From a virus: DNA of 25,333 bases. This document shows, piece after piece, positions 6,963 through 15,205 of this stretch. The notes beneath the pieces were generated by a model. That model was not told the DNA's origin and did not search any database. It was given only the letters and a program-made list of their open reading frames with translations. The position numbers were made by a program, and so were the translations under genes. The first letter of the stretch is position 1, and each line of letters begins with the position of its first letter. The DNA lies in IMG/VR virus record IMGVR_UViG_3300036795_000432, positions 1 to 25,333 of that record, one strand, 5' to 3'.

Positions 6963-7649
6963 TTACGGCGTTCCCGCCATCGGGTTGGGCGTGCTCAACC
7001 CCGAATAGTCGAAGATGATGTCGGTGTGTCCTGGCTTCCAGCGACGCAGCACGCATTCGAGATCGGTCGCGAGCGATATGCGCAGGTGCGGATCGACGCC
7101 AGCCTGACCGGAGCTTGCGCGAAACCAACTCAAGCGCACCGCGCCGACCTGCACCGTCCAATAGAACCGCATTTCGGTCGGGCCGATCTGCCAGCGAAAG
7201 TCTTCGGTTGCCGCGCCGGTCGGGCGCGTGTCGCCTACTTGCGAGACGCCGACCATGAACGGCGCGTATTCGCGGATGTTGATCTCGTAGCCGAGCGCTG
7301 CGGCCACCGCGATGAAGTAGTCGCGCGACTGGCCGCCTTCGGTCGTCATCTTGACGACGAGCGCGCGCTGCCGGTCGGCGACGGTCAGCGGCTCATCGAC
7401 GCAAGGGTCGGGCAGGCCGAAGGCGCGTTCCCAGTCGGGCAGTAATTCAATGGTGACGCGCGGGTCGGCTTCGCGCTCTAAGAGATCGGCGGCGCGGCCA
7501 TCGGCATCGCCCCAAATCTGCGCAAGGCCGCTGACGGTGAGCATCAGCACCGATTGCGGATCACGCGGCCAAGCCGAGCCAGTGGGCAGCAGCGAAGCGA
7601 AGGCCGCCGCGTAGTCGTCGCCGCTGCGTCGGACGTGCCTGTCGGTCAT
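6963..7649 (-). CDS. Baseplate protein, Mu gp48/YmfQ-like (DUF2313)
   Basis: This 228-residue protein opens with DDYAAAFASLLPTGSAWPRD, the typical start of DUF2313/YmfQ baseplate proteins. A leucine-rich helix and the conserved piece LLPDWERAFGLPDPC follow, then RQRALVVKMTTEGGQSRDYF. The C-terminus has Cys and Trp in ECVLRRWKPGHTDIIFDYSG, also usual for the family. These proteins close the baseplate wedge and link it to the fibre. The ATG directly follows the TAA of the gp47-like gene (TAAATG). The order gp47-gp48-fibre matches Mu. Confidence 0.9.
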   Translation of the reverse strand: MTDRHVRRSGDDYAAAFASLLPTGSAWPRDPQSVLMLTVSGLAQIWGDADGRAADLLEREADPRVTIELLPDWERAFGLPDPCVDEPLTVADRQRALVVKMTTEGGQSRDYFIAVAAALGYEINIREYAPFMVGVSQVGDTRPTGAATEDFRWQIGPTEMRFYWTVQVGAVRLSWFRASSGQAGVDPHLRISLATDLECVLRRWKPGHTDIIFDYSGLSTPNPMAGTP

Positions 7650-8768
7650 TTATGGATACGTGATTGTGCCGATGACGCCCATGTGCCCATTCGACGGCAT
7701 GACGTGATCGGCCATGGTGAGCGTGAAGGACACGACGCCGAGGGCATCGAGGATCGCAGCGCTGACCCATTCCTGATGGATCGTCTGCGCGTCCTGCGTG
7801 ATGCCATTGACCGCCATCGCGGGCCGCGCTCGATCCAAGATCATGGCCTCGACCGACGCATAGATCGCGGCGCGCGTAGCAGCGTTGTCGGTGACCAGAT
7901 TGGCAATCGAGAAGTCGATGGGTTCGGGGATGGGCGCGACGACGAAAAAATCCTTCACCGCGACCGGGCGCTTGCTGTCGAGATAGGCCTGCACCGTCGC
8001 GATGTCGTCGGCGGTCGGGAAGCCGCTTGTCGTCGGATCATCGGTCGCGCGAACATCGTCCATCATGAAGCGGATCGTCACGGTGCCGATGCCCATTTCC
8101 AGAGGCGAGGCCCAGGCGCGCGTGACGCCGGGCACCTGTTTGGCCCAGGCGACGTAGTCGTCGGCATCGCCGCCCATCGGCGGTTTCTGGATGCGATCCA
8201 AGACGCGACCGCGCAGCAGATCGTCGTCTTCGCTGTCGATGCCATCGACAATGGATGAGATCGCCACATTGTTGATGCCGGATATGGCGACGGAAAAACT
8301 CAAAGACTCGCCAACCTGCAAGCCCGTCTCGCCGGCATCGAGCGCGACGAAGTTTACCGGCGTGGCGTCGGCGCCGACCGTGATCTCGGCGGTCGTTTGC
8401 AGCGTGACGGTGCCGGCGATGCCGGTGCCGGTGAAGATCGTGGCGTTGTCCAAAACGGTGCCGGCAATGCCGGTGACGCTGGCGACGCCGCTTGCATAGG
8501 TTGCTGTCTTCCGGCCCTTTGATCCGTCGGAATTGGTCAGCCAGATCACGCCGAAGCGGTCGAGCCATTCCGTCTCGGCGGTGTCGGGCATCAACTGCCG
8601 CGCCAGCCAATCGATGTAGAGCAGGGTGAGATAGCCAAGACCGGCATTGCCATCGGCCATCACCCGCAAGACGCTGTTGGGGACCATCGGTCCCGAGCGC
8701 AGTTTCGCGGTGATGTTGTCGCGATTGAGCGAGCGCAGTTCGTCTAGCGTGGGCGTCGTCCACGGCAT
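7650..8768 (-). CDS. Baseplate J/gp47-like protein
   Basis: This 372-residue protein belongs to the baseplate J/Mu gp47 family. The start (TPTLDELRSLNRDNITAKL) and the segment YIDWLARQLMPDTAETEWLDRFG are the family signature. The beta-rich middle (GTVLDNATIFTGTGIAGTVT) and the later helix with DDLLRGRVLDRIQKPPMGG, DDYVAWAKQVPGVTRAW and VTIRFMMDD are also as expected. It forms the wedge subunit that changes conformation when the tail contracts. It overlaps the gp46-like stop at its start (TGATG). Confidence 0.93.
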   Translation of the reverse strand: MPWTTPTLDELRSLNRDNITAKLRSGPMVPNSVLRVMADGNAGLGYLTLLYIDWLARQLMPDTAETEWLDRFGVIWLTNSDGSKGRKTATYASGVASVTGIAGTVLDNATIFTGTGIAGTVTLQTTAEITVGADATPVNFVALDAGETGLQVGESLSFSVAISGINNVAISSIVDGIDSEDDDLLRGRVLDRIQKPPMGGDADDYVAWAKQVPGVTRAWASPLEMGIGTVTIRFMMDDVRATDDPTTSGFPTADDIATVQAYLDSKRPVAVKDFFVVAPIPEPIDFSIANLVTDNAATRAAIYASVEAMILDRARPAMAVNGITQDAQTIHQEWVSAAILDALGVVSFTLTMADHVMPSNGHMGVIGTITYP

Positions 8769-9256
8769 CAGGTGTCATCCCACAGCGGCTGGAATTCGAG
8801 TTGGATGGCAGACTTCGGCCCGCGATGGAGGATCACGGTCGCATCGATGCGGCTGTCGGTGACCTGCGTCGCAGTGACCGACACGCGCGAGCAGATGCGA
8901 TTATCGATGAAAGGCTGCAGTGCGCGTTTGATGTAGTTTTCGATGCGCGTGATCGTCGCGCCCTCGCGCGCACCGGCATCGAGGATTTTTGCTCTTGAGA
9001 GCAGCCACAGCTTTGAGCCGATGGGCCAGCCGTTCCAGATCGTGTCGGCGTTGAGATCGCCCCACCAGCCGCGCCGGTTATCGTCGCGTGGATCGGGCAG
9101 CACCTCGCTGGGGTCGGCCAGCGCATCGGTGTTGAGCGCGACCAGAACGGCGCTCGCTAATTGCTGCGTCTCGTCGAGCAAGCCCGAGGGTGTCTGCAGC
9201 CAATCCAGGGTCACCGCGTAGGGCGCGGCGACGGGCACCAGACGAATGTCGGGCAT
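8768..9256 (-). CDS. Baseplate protein, Mu gp46-like
   Basis: This 162-residue protein shows the GP46 family pattern: a short N-terminus, then LPDPRDDNRRGWWGD, GSKLWLLSRAK and a C-terminal half with IENYIKRALQPFIDNRICSRV. It is the Mu counterpart of gp25/W-type baseplate proteins with a lysozyme-like fold but no lytic role. It lies between gp45-like and gp47-like genes; its ATG directly follows the previous TAG. Confidence 0.9.
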   Translation of the reverse strand: MPDIRLVPVAAPYAVTLDWLQTPSGLLDETQQLASAVLVALNTDALADPSEVLPDPRDDNRRGWWGDLNADTIWNGWPIGSKLWLLSRAKILDAGAREGATITRIENYIKRALQPFIDNRICSRVSVTATQVTDSRIDATVILHRGPKSAIQLEFQPLWDDT

Positions 9257-9874
9257 CTATGCTGTCCGTTTGCCGGTTGGTGCTGCGGACATCGCGCTGT
9301 CGGTCTCGCCAATGGAGGCGAAGACCTTTTGCGACGGACCATCGACCGTCTGCACGGCGTGCGTCACGTCCTCTTTGCCCAGGAAAAGTTTGCCGTCCTT
9401 GATCGTCACGCTGAGATCGTTGAACTGCACCTTGAGCTTGTCGGTCTTCAACTGCACATGCGCGTTGCCGACCTGCGCATGCACTTCCTTCACGCCGTTG
9501 ATCACCAGCACGTCGCGTTGGAAGTAGACCTGGTTGCCCTGATCGTCGTGATAGGCGACCTCGCCTTCCGCGAGATTGTTGAGACGATAGCGGCGGTCGG
9601 CAATCATGACCGCTATCGGGTGCGAACGATTCCCGCCGAGGAAGGCGAGGATGGCATCGGCTGCTTGCCGCATGATTCCGGTGCCTGTTGGCTTCTTAGG
9701 CACCGATGTGAAGCCGTAGGGCTGCAGATGCTCGACTTCGTCCATCTGCTCATCGTGAAACAGGCGGATGTGCACCTGTTGCAAGAGCTTGCTGTCGTCG
9801 GCTTGCTCAAGTGAAGCGCGCGATAGTGAGTTGCCGTGACGGTCGGCGCTATCGCGCGATGTGGAATGCTTCAT
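9257..9874 (-). CDS. Baseplate assembly protein V, Mu gp45-like
   Basis: This 205-residue protein begins with an Arg/Ser-rich N-terminus. The gp45/V core then shows EHLQPYGFTSVPKKPTGTG, a beta barrel with VMIADRRYRLNNLAEGEVAY and DQGNQVYF, and a repetitive C-terminal strand region (VQLKTDKLKVQFNDLSVTIKDGKLFLG) typical of the central spike helix. The product should be the trimeric puncturing spike of the baseplate. Its ATGA start overlaps the end of the gp44-like gene. Confidence 0.9.
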   Translation of the reverse strand: MKHSTSRDSADRHGNSLSRASLEQADDSKLLQQVHIRLFHDEQMDEVEHLQPYGFTSVPKKPTGTGIMRQAADAILAFLGGNRSHPIAVMIADRRYRLNNLAEGEVAYHDDQGNQVYFQRDVLVINGVKEVHAQVGNAHVQLKTDKLKVQFNDLSVTIKDGKLFLGKEDVTHAVQTVDGPSQKVFASIGETDSAMSAAPTGKRTA

Positions 9875-10998
9875 TCGTGGTCGCTCGATTCTGACTTAGC
9901 CTCTGGCGCTTCCTGATACGGCCCCTGGTCTATCAACGGCTCTTTGCCCGATCCCTTGCCATCGTCTCGGCAGAGCAGCACGTCAGTCGTCGTACCATCA
10001 GCGGTGTTCTGCCGATGGATTACGCCCTTGATCATGAATTGCATCGTGTCGCCGGGGAGGAGCGACGGCGAGTTGACGACCACCAAGTGGCGCACATGCT
10101 CGAACCAAAGAGAGCCATCCTCGCGGAGCCAGCCCGGCACGGTCACTGCACCGTCAACATCGTTATACGTCACCACGTTGGCTTCGTGATTGACACGCAT
10201 CTGTGCGCTCGACTTGTCGGTGGCGTCCTCGACGATGAACTTCATCAAGCGCGGCACCATCCCCGTCGCGCCGAACACAGGGGGGATTGTCGTTTGCGCC
10301 GAAACGTCACGGCTGGCATCAGCGGATGACTCGCCCGAGGTCTGCCCGACGCCCTGTAAGTTTTCCAAGTGCTCGTCATTGCGCAACAAGATGCGCGCGC
10401 GCAGGATGTTGCGCCCTTCCTGCAGCGGTGCCGTCGTGCCCTGCGGCCCGCGATAGGCCTCGATGCCGCCCTGGCCGTCGTCGATCATGTACAGATTGCG
10501 CAACCGACTCAGCCGCTCGATGAAGGAGAAGCACGTCTCGCCGACGCGCTCGCTGACTCGCGGGAAGGGCAGGATGGCGCCGGTCGGATTGCCGACCACC
10601 TTGAAAGCAACGCCGTACTTGCCGAACACGGCCTTGCCGATGGATTCGATTGTCTGCTTCTTGTAGGTCCCCGGCTTGGACTCGACGGTTGTCGGAATAA
10701 TCGTCTGTGCGTTGGATGCGATTCCGATCTGCACCGCGTGCGAATTCGGATCGATAGCGGCCTGTCGCAGATAGACCTTGCCGTCGAGCACCTTCCTTCC
10801 CGCGAGGGAGACTTGCGCCGGATCGCCCGGCTTCAACTTGAGCGCCGCCCACATGGCAGACGGCGAGGTGATCTCGGCGACTGTGAGCATCGCATGATCG
10901 ATGATATCGTCAGTGCTTCTATGAACTTCGACCGTTTCCCAGGTGTCGTAGCGCTGGCCGAGCGCCGTAACGACGCAAATCTCTTGCGGGTTCGGCAT
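9871..10998 (-). CDS. Baseplate hub protein, Mu gp44-like (gpD/gp27 type)
   Basis: This 375-residue protein fits the tail hub family of Mu gp44/P2 gpD. The evidence is YDTWETVEVHRSTDDIIDHA at the N-terminus, the hub piece LKLKPGDPAQVSLAGRKVLDGKVY, the central VVGNPTGAILPFPRVSERVGETCFSFIERL (short excerpt: RVGETCFSFIERL) and a C-terminal segment GDTMQFMIKGVIHRQNTADG. The C-terminus is charged and Ser/Glu-rich. It should form the ring joining tube end and spike. It follows the circularization protein and precedes gp45, the same order as in Mu. Confidence 0.9.
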   Translation of the reverse strand: MPNPQEICVVTALGQRYDTWETVEVHRSTDDIIDHAMLTVAEITSPSAMWAALKLKPGDPAQVSLAGRKVLDGKVYLRQAAIDPNSHAVQIGIASNAQTIIPTTVESKPGTYKKQTIESIGKAVFGKYGVAFKVVGNPTGAILPFPRVSERVGETCFSFIERLSRLRNLYMIDDGQGGIEAYRGPQGTTAPLQEGRNILRARILLRNDEHLENLQGVGQTSGESSADASRDVSAQTTIPPVFGATGMVPRLMKFIVEDATDKSSAQMRVNHEANVVTYNDVDGAVTVPGWLREDGSLWFEHVRHLVVVNSPSLLPGDTMQFMIKGVIHRQNTADGTTTDVLLCRDDGKGSGKEPLIDQGPYQEAPEAKSESSDHE

Positions 10999-10999
10999 A

Positions 11000-11677
11000 T
11001 CAGGCCGACAGGGCGACGCCGCTTGACGGCATGAACAGCGGATGCACCGGCTTGTTTTCGCCGATCAGTTCATCGTTGCGCGATGCGTCATAATAGAGAC
11101 GCTGCACCATCCACAGCGACGGCATGCGGTTCGGGAAAGTGTAACTGACCATGCGTGGCAACGGTCGAGCACGATTGGCGAGATCATCACTCACTGCGGC
11201 ATGGAGCGCGATCAGTGCGCGGTAGGCCACTTTGTCGAGCGCGTTGGCGGCGACCGACTCCGCGTCGTCGAAGGCCGCGTTGATCTGATTGAAGTAATTG
11301 TCGATATCTTCCCGGCTGGCGAATGTCGTCGCCGCAAGAATTTGCGCCTCTTCGGCGAGCGCCATGCGGACGGCGAAGTTCATCACCGCGATTGCGGGAA
11401 TGCCGGTCGGCGACGTGACTGACGCGGCAGCGCGCACCGCATCCATAGAGGCGACCGTCGCGCCGGCAAGGCGTGCGTTGTCGAAGCAATCGGCGAAGTC
11501 ATCCCAAAAAGTTGGATTGCGAGCATCGAGCAGCGCCCCACCGTTGGCCGCCAATTGGCCGCACGTGAAGCGCAGTTGCGCGCCGGGTGCACCGGATGTC
11601 CCGCCGAGCGTCGCGAGCAGGGCGGTGAGCACCGGCTGCATCGTCGCCATTGCCTCGTTGAGATCGCGCTTATTCAT
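11000..11677 (-). CDS. C-terminal part of DNA circularization protein (Mu gp43-like)
   Basis: This 225-residue protein is helix-rich. It starts at an ATG overlapping the TGA of the gene before it (TGATG). Features include ALLDARNPTFWDDFADCFDN, EDIDNYFNQINAAFDDAE and a C-terminal region MVSYTFPNRMPSLWMVQRLY with ARPLPR, matching the end of gp43-type proteins where short Pro-Arg and RLY segments are frequent. In Mu and relatives one protein covers this part and the DNA-circularization N-terminal domain; here they are separate ORFs. A longer reading from a TTG at 11680 is possible but the ATG is preferred. Confidence 0.75.
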   Translation of the reverse strand: MNKRDLNEAMATMQPVLTALLATLGGTSGAPGAQLRFTCGQLAANGGALLDARNPTFWDDFADCFDNARLAGATVASMDAVRAAASVTSPTGIPAIAVMNFAVRMALAEEAQILAATTFASREDIDNYFNQINAAFDDAESVAANALDKVAYRALIALHAAVSDDLANRARPLPRMVSYTFPNRMPSLWMVQRLYYDASRNDELIGENKPVHPLFMPSSGVALSA

Positions 11678-12186
11678 CAAATATCGCTCGGCATCATTTC
11701 GAGATTGGTTTTGGCCGAGTCCTTGGCCGCCGTCTTGGCGTCATCGGCGGCTTGCGCGACCGTGCTCTGGGTGTCGGTAAAGGCGCCCAGGAAAGCGTTG
11801 CTGCCGGCTTCGACGAATGTGATCTCGAAATCGGCGACGCCGCCGCGCTCGCGCCGCTCGGTGATGCTGTATTGATCGACTGCGACAAGTTGTTCACCAA
11901 ACGTCGGGTGCACGAGCAGGCCCGGCCCTTCCTGCTCAAACTGCTCGATCAGAGCGTCGCGATTGAACGTATAGTCAGGACCGAGCACATAGCAGGTGAC
12001 AGAGAAGCGCCGCGCGCGGCGGCCCATGTCTTCGGCGTAGGGCGTATCTCTCTTCGGAAACTCATGCAGCGCGATGCGCCGCCCGCTGGAGCGGGCACCG
12101 ACATCAACGTGAAATTGCACGCCGTTGAAAGAGCCGGGCAGCAAGCGCGAGCGCCACGGCGAGGCGAAGTCGAAAATGTTGCTCAC
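11677..12186 (-). CDS. DNA circularization protein, N-terminal domain (Mu gp43-like)
   Basis: This 169-residue protein is a nearly complete DNA_circ_N domain. It shows PWRSRLLPGSFNGVQFHVDV, GRRIALHEFPKRDTPYAEDMG, ARRFSVTCYVLG, a helix RDALIEQFEQEGPGLLVHPTFG and the strand GVADFEITFVEAG. In Mu-type tails this protein sits near the baseplate hub. The usual family member is longer (roughly 400-500 residues) because it continues into the part that is here encoded by the next ORF. Its start overlaps the tape-measure stop (ATGA). The split is intact at both sides with no obvious degraded sequence, so it may be a functional two-gene version. Confidence 0.85.
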   Translation of the reverse strand: MSNIFDFASPWRSRLLPGSFNGVQFHVDVGARSSGRRIALHEFPKRDTPYAEDMGRRARRFSVTCYVLGPDYTFNRDALIEQFEQEGPGLLVHPTFGEQLVAVDQYSITERRERGGVADFEITFVEAGSNAFLGAFTDTQSTVAQAADDAKTAAKDSAKTNLEMMPSDI

Positions 12187-14324
12187 GCCGTTTCGCTCGC
12201 CACGGCCATCGGGCGCCCACGGTTCAAGCGCACTTCTTTGAACAGGCCGCTATAGTTCATCGTTGTCCGGGTGCCGCGCGGGAAGCCGTTGAGGTCGATG
12301 CTTAGCGACGCATCGCCCGTGACGGTCTGCCCACCGCCGAGCAGACCGGCTTGCGCGCCGAGTTTGAGAAGCTCCAGCGGTTTTGGGCCTCCTGGGCCGA
12401 ACGTGTCGGCGCCTCTCTTCCGTTCTGCTTCCTCCGCTGCGTCAAATTCATGCTGCCGGTGCAGCCGCCACTCACGAGAGCCGGGGAAGCCCCAATCATT
12501 GAAACGCTCTCTGTTGATGTTGATGCCTACGCCGCCCTTGATGTAGTTCGGATCGCCAGCGCTGCCTTGATCGGTATATCCCTTAATGGTGTTTGAACCC
12601 GAGAGCGCACTGTCGATCAGCGCATTCATGCGTGCTCGGTATCGCGGATCGTTTCGCATTCTTCGCAAGTGCTGCTGGATGACACCTGATCGTATGGGGC
12701 CGTAAAAGCTTTTGCCGCCGCCGATGGACGGATGTCCCACGATCATGTCGCGCAAAGATAACGGAGGCAGTCCTTTTATGGCGCGCTTCTGATTGACCAT
12801 TTCAGTTCGGTTAAACAGACTTTCGATAACGGCAGTACCGGCACCGGGATTTTCAGAACTGAGAACTCCGCCGAGCAACTCTCGGGTTCCGGGATTTTCA
12901 TCAAGCTCTCTCCTGAATGCTGCGCGCTTCGCCGCCAGAAATTTAGCTCCCCCACCTTCCGGGTTGTAATGGCCAGCAGACGATGGGCCATCGCCCGGTG
13001 CGGGAAGGCTCGCGCCGCTGCCAATGCCCCGCCGAAACATCGGGCCATGACCGGGGCCTTGCGGGCCGCCTAAACCCTGAGTGTCACCGGATGATGCATC
13101 GCCACCAGTCTCGCCGGACCACCACTCGCGTAGCGCCCGCAGCGTACCCTCAAAGATGTTTTGCTTTTGCTCGCGACCATAGACGGAGTCGTGAACACCC
13201 TGCAGCGATAGCGCAGGAGCACCAATCGCACTGGTCGCGCGCCCGGCGAGGATGGCACCGCGTCCGCTTTGCAGGATGTCATCCCACAGGGTGCGACGAC
13301 CAAAGACGCGGTCGTGCACGGCCTGCAGCGATAGCTGCTGGCGCCAGCCGGCACTCTGCGCTCGCCCCCGAAAGACCGCTTCCGCAGCCGTCATCGGCTG
13401 ATCGGTTTTGCCCTCTTTGATGCGGTGCATGACCTTGTCGGCCTCGATGAAGCCAGCGGTCATAGCCTTAATTTGCCCGATAGCGCTCTCGATAAGACCG
13501 GCGAGGCGAGGGCCGAAGGCGTTGGCAAGGTCTTCTTGCACGCCCTGAATTGTCAGGCGCAGGTCGGAAAACGCCTTATCGATTTTCTCGGCGTTCTTGG
13601 TGCTGTATGGATGTTCCTCGACGTACTTGTAGCCCGCTTCCAGCGCTTCGCGGATTTCCTCCGCGCTCTTGGTGGCAAGCTCGGGCGGCAGCGATAGAAT
13701 TTGCTCGAAGAACTTGCGCTTCTGATCGTAGGGGATGTCGTGCGTCGAGAGATATTCCATCACCCGCTTGATGGCATCTTCGCGACCTAAACCTTTCAGG
13801 CTCTCTCCGAGCTTTTGATATGCGCCGCCGAGCAATTCCCAGCGCTGCCTCGCGTCCGATGCCCCGCGCGAGGTCTGATCCATGAACTCGCCGAAGCGGG
13901 CGAGAGATTCGGTCGCACGTTCCGGCGCGATGCCGAGCCGTTCCCATGCGACCGTTATGGCGCGGATCGCGTCGATCTGCAGGCCGGATCGCTTCGATGC
14001 GTCGTTTAAGACGTTGTAGGATTCACCGAGCCGCTGGACCGATTCGACGACGCCTTTGATCGCCTCGCCAACCGAGAACGCCGTGATGCCCACCGTCGCC
14101 AAGGCGGGTCCGAAGGACGACTCGAAGCCCTTCTTGACGCGTTCAATCCGTTCGCCGAGTTCTCCGTAGGCCTTCTCGTGCTCCTTGGTGTGCTTCGCGC
14201 CAGAAACATGCGCGCCGCGCGCCACGTCGGATAGCTCGCGCAGTGAGCGCTGCATATCCTTGAGCGGGCCGCTGTATTTATCGACGACCTCGGCGACGAG
14301 TCGCATCGTGTCTTCTTCGGCCAT
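12183..14324 (-). CDS. Tape measure protein with embedded muralytic-like domain
   Basis: This 713-residue protein directly follows the tail assembly chaperone extension. The N-terminal half is helical, with coiled-coil-like KDMQRSLRELSD and many Glu/Lys/Ala heptads, and a hydrophobic patch (ALATVGITAFSVGEAIKGVV, about 74-93). A 22-residue internal duplication (331-352 and 372-394) carries LSLQ(A/G)VHD. After a Gly/Pro-rich stretch, residues about 468-625 read like a peptidoglycan-cutting domain: GGVLSSENPGAGTAVIESLF with Glu491 as a candidate catalytic residue, then NR, PPLSLRDMIV and KSFYGPIR. The protein sets tail length and probably helps DNA cross the cell wall. The tape-measure role is very likely; the lytic activity is inference. 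Confidence 0.88.
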   Translation of the reverse strand: MAEEDTMRLVAEVVDKYSGPLKDMQRSLRELSDVARGAHVSGAKHTKEHEKAYGELGERIERVKKGFESSFGPALATVGITAFSVGEAIKGVVESVQRLGESYNVLNDASKRSGLQIDAIRAITVAWERLGIAPERATESLARFGEFMDQTSRGASDARQRWELLGGAYQKLGESLKGLGREDAIKRVMEYLSTHDIPYDQKRKFFEQILSLPPELATKSAEEIREALEAGYKYVEEHPYSTKNAEKIDKAFSDLRLTIQGVQEDLANAFGPRLAGLIESAIGQIKAMTAGFIEADKVMHRIKEGKTDQPMTAAEAVFRGRAQSAGWRQQLSLQAVHDRVFGRRTLWDDILQSGRGAILAGRATSAIGAPALSLQGVHDSVYGREQKQNIFEGTLRALREWWSGETGGDASSGDTQGLGGPQGPGHGPMFRRGIGSGASLPAPGDGPSSAGHYNPEGGGAKFLAAKRAAFRRELDENPGTRELLGGVLSSENPGAGTAVIESLFNRTEMVNQKRAIKGLPPLSLRDMIVGHPSIGGGKSFYGPIRSGVIQQHLRRMRNDPRYRARMNALIDSALSGSNTIKGYTDQGSAGDPNYIKGGVGININRERFNDWGFPGSREWRLHRQHEFDAAEEAERKRGADTFGPGGPKPLELLKLGAQAGLLGGGQTVTGDASLSIDLNGFPRGTRTTMNYSGLFKEVRLNRGRPMAVASETA
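13143..13211 (-). repeat. Second copy of internal tape-measure repeat
   Basis: This stretch encodes residues 372-394 (LSLQGVHDSVYGREQ...). It is a diverged copy of residues 331-352 (13269-13334, LSLQAVHDRVFGRRTLWDD); CTGCAGCGATAG is shared on the plus strand. It marks a tandem-type duplication inside the gene with about 19 residues between copies. Confidence 0.6.
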
Positions 14325-14331
14325 CCTGCGG

Positions 14332-14807
14332 CTAATCCTTCGTCTGCTTCAACCGTTCGGTGGTGAGTCGATATAGCTCCAAGACTTCGCGTTCTGGCAT
14401 GTCGAGAAACGTGAAAGGATTGCACTTGAACATGAGCGCCAGATCGATGCAGGCGTTGATCGTTTGGTCTATGGAGCCGGAATAAAAAAAGGCGACAGCA
14501 CCCAGGCCACGCCGATCAAGTCGCGTGGGTTCATGCGCTCAACGGATGACGACGGCACGCCGGAAAGGCGAGCAATCATCTGCACCATTTTCGGCATGTC
14601 GTGCTCGATCTTGACCGGGTCAGCGTTGGGATAGAACGCCACTGGATTGCCCACCCGGATCAAGTCGGAGCCGGTCGGCATGCGCAATTTGAGAACCTTG
14701 ACATCTTCGCCATAAGCGTTGATCGGCTCGGTGAGTTGGTATTCGATCCGCTCTTCTTCTTCGTCTTCTGCCTCGACTTGCGGCCCACCGCGCGGCTGCT
14801 TGACCAT
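14332..14807 (-). CDS. Tail assembly chaperone, long product by programmed -1 frameshift
   Basis: If ribosomes slip back one base on T_TTT_TTT at 14490-14484, the short chaperone is extended by 50 residues that end at the TAG at 14334-14332, 8 bases before the tape-measure ATG. The new frame has no stop and its protein is sensible. It contains INACIDLALMFKCNPFTFLD and a helix EREVLELYRLTTERLKQTKD, as in the P2 E/Mu gp42 extensions. The long product has about 158 residues. Frameshifted chaperone pairs are established in P2, lambda and Mu-like phages; here the call rests on the heptamer, the open frame and the location before the tape measure. Confidence 0.85.
14469..14807 (-). CDS. Tail assembly chaperone, short product (Mu gp41/P2 E family)
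   Basis: This 112-residue protein (from ATG 14807; a GTG nine bases upstream is a poorer start because GGGAG lies too close to it) matches Phage_TAC_7. It has EEERIEYQLTEPINAYGEDV, then VLKLRMPTGSDLIRVGNP and a helix MPKMVQMIARLSGVPSSSVE followed by MNPRDLIGVAWVLSPFF. Such proteins coat the tape measure before tube polymerisation and are not in the finished virion. The stop at 14471 lies 13 bases past the slippery run. The N-terminal stretch EAEDEEEE is very acidic. Confidence 0.9.
   Translation of the reverse strand: MVKQPRGGPQVEAEDEEEERIEYQLTEPINAYGEDVKVLKLRMPTGSDLIRVGNPVAFYPNADPVKIEHDMPKMVQMIARLSGVPSSSVERMNPRDLIGVAWVLSPFFIPAP
14484..14490 (-). other. Slippery heptamer T_TTT_TTT for -1 frameshifting
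   Basis: In the chaperone frame the codons read CCT TTT TTT ATT, so the seven T's are in the ideal X_XXY_YYZ register. The -1 frame then stays open for 50 codons up to the base of the tape-measure gene. No strong downstream structure was identified by eye. Confidence 0.85.
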
Positions 14808-14839
14808 TCTTGTCACTCTCCCACGGGATTTATCGTTGA

Positions 14840-15205
14840 TTAGATTTCAGTGCAGGTGAGGCCTTCGAAGGTCACTTCGACCTGACCGTCATGCGCGTCG
14901 ATGACGCTACCGGCGACGGTCCACGCGTCGCTGAGCACGTAGGTGCGACCGTTGGCGAGCGACACCTGCACCGTTGCGTCGGTGATCGCGTCGAGTTCGT
15001 CGATTGACAGCAAGTTGCCGATGGAAATGTTGCCTCTGATCTGAGGCACCACTGGCTCCTCGATATAGCCGTGCACCCCATCCTGGCCTGCGACGCCAGT
15101 GCGACGCACAGACGACGGTGTCACTTGGAAGTTGCCGCGAGCTTCGTATTGGTTACCATCGACGCGCAGGCTGAGAATGCCGCCGATCCGATTGACCGTT
15201 GCCAT
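14840..15205 (-). CDS. Tail tube protein (Mu gp40-like)
   Basis: This 121-residue protein belongs to the Mu-type tail tube family. It starts MATVNRIGGILSLRVDGNQY and has the conserved KG-type pattern GNFQVTPSSVRRTGVAGQDG, then VHGYIEEPVVPQIRGNIS and TDATVQVSLANGRTYVLSDA, ending EVTFEGLTCTEI. It builds the inner rigid tube inside the sheath. GGAG lies 7 bases before the ATG, a strong start as expected for a high-copy protein. It comes right after the sheath gene, as in Mu. Confidence 0.92.
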   Translation of the reverse strand: MATVNRIGGILSLRVDGNQYEARGNFQVTPSSVRRTGVAGQDGVHGYIEEPVVPQIRGNISIGNLLSIDELDAITDATVQVSLANGRTYVLSDAWTVAGSVIDAHDGQVEVTFEGLTCTEI

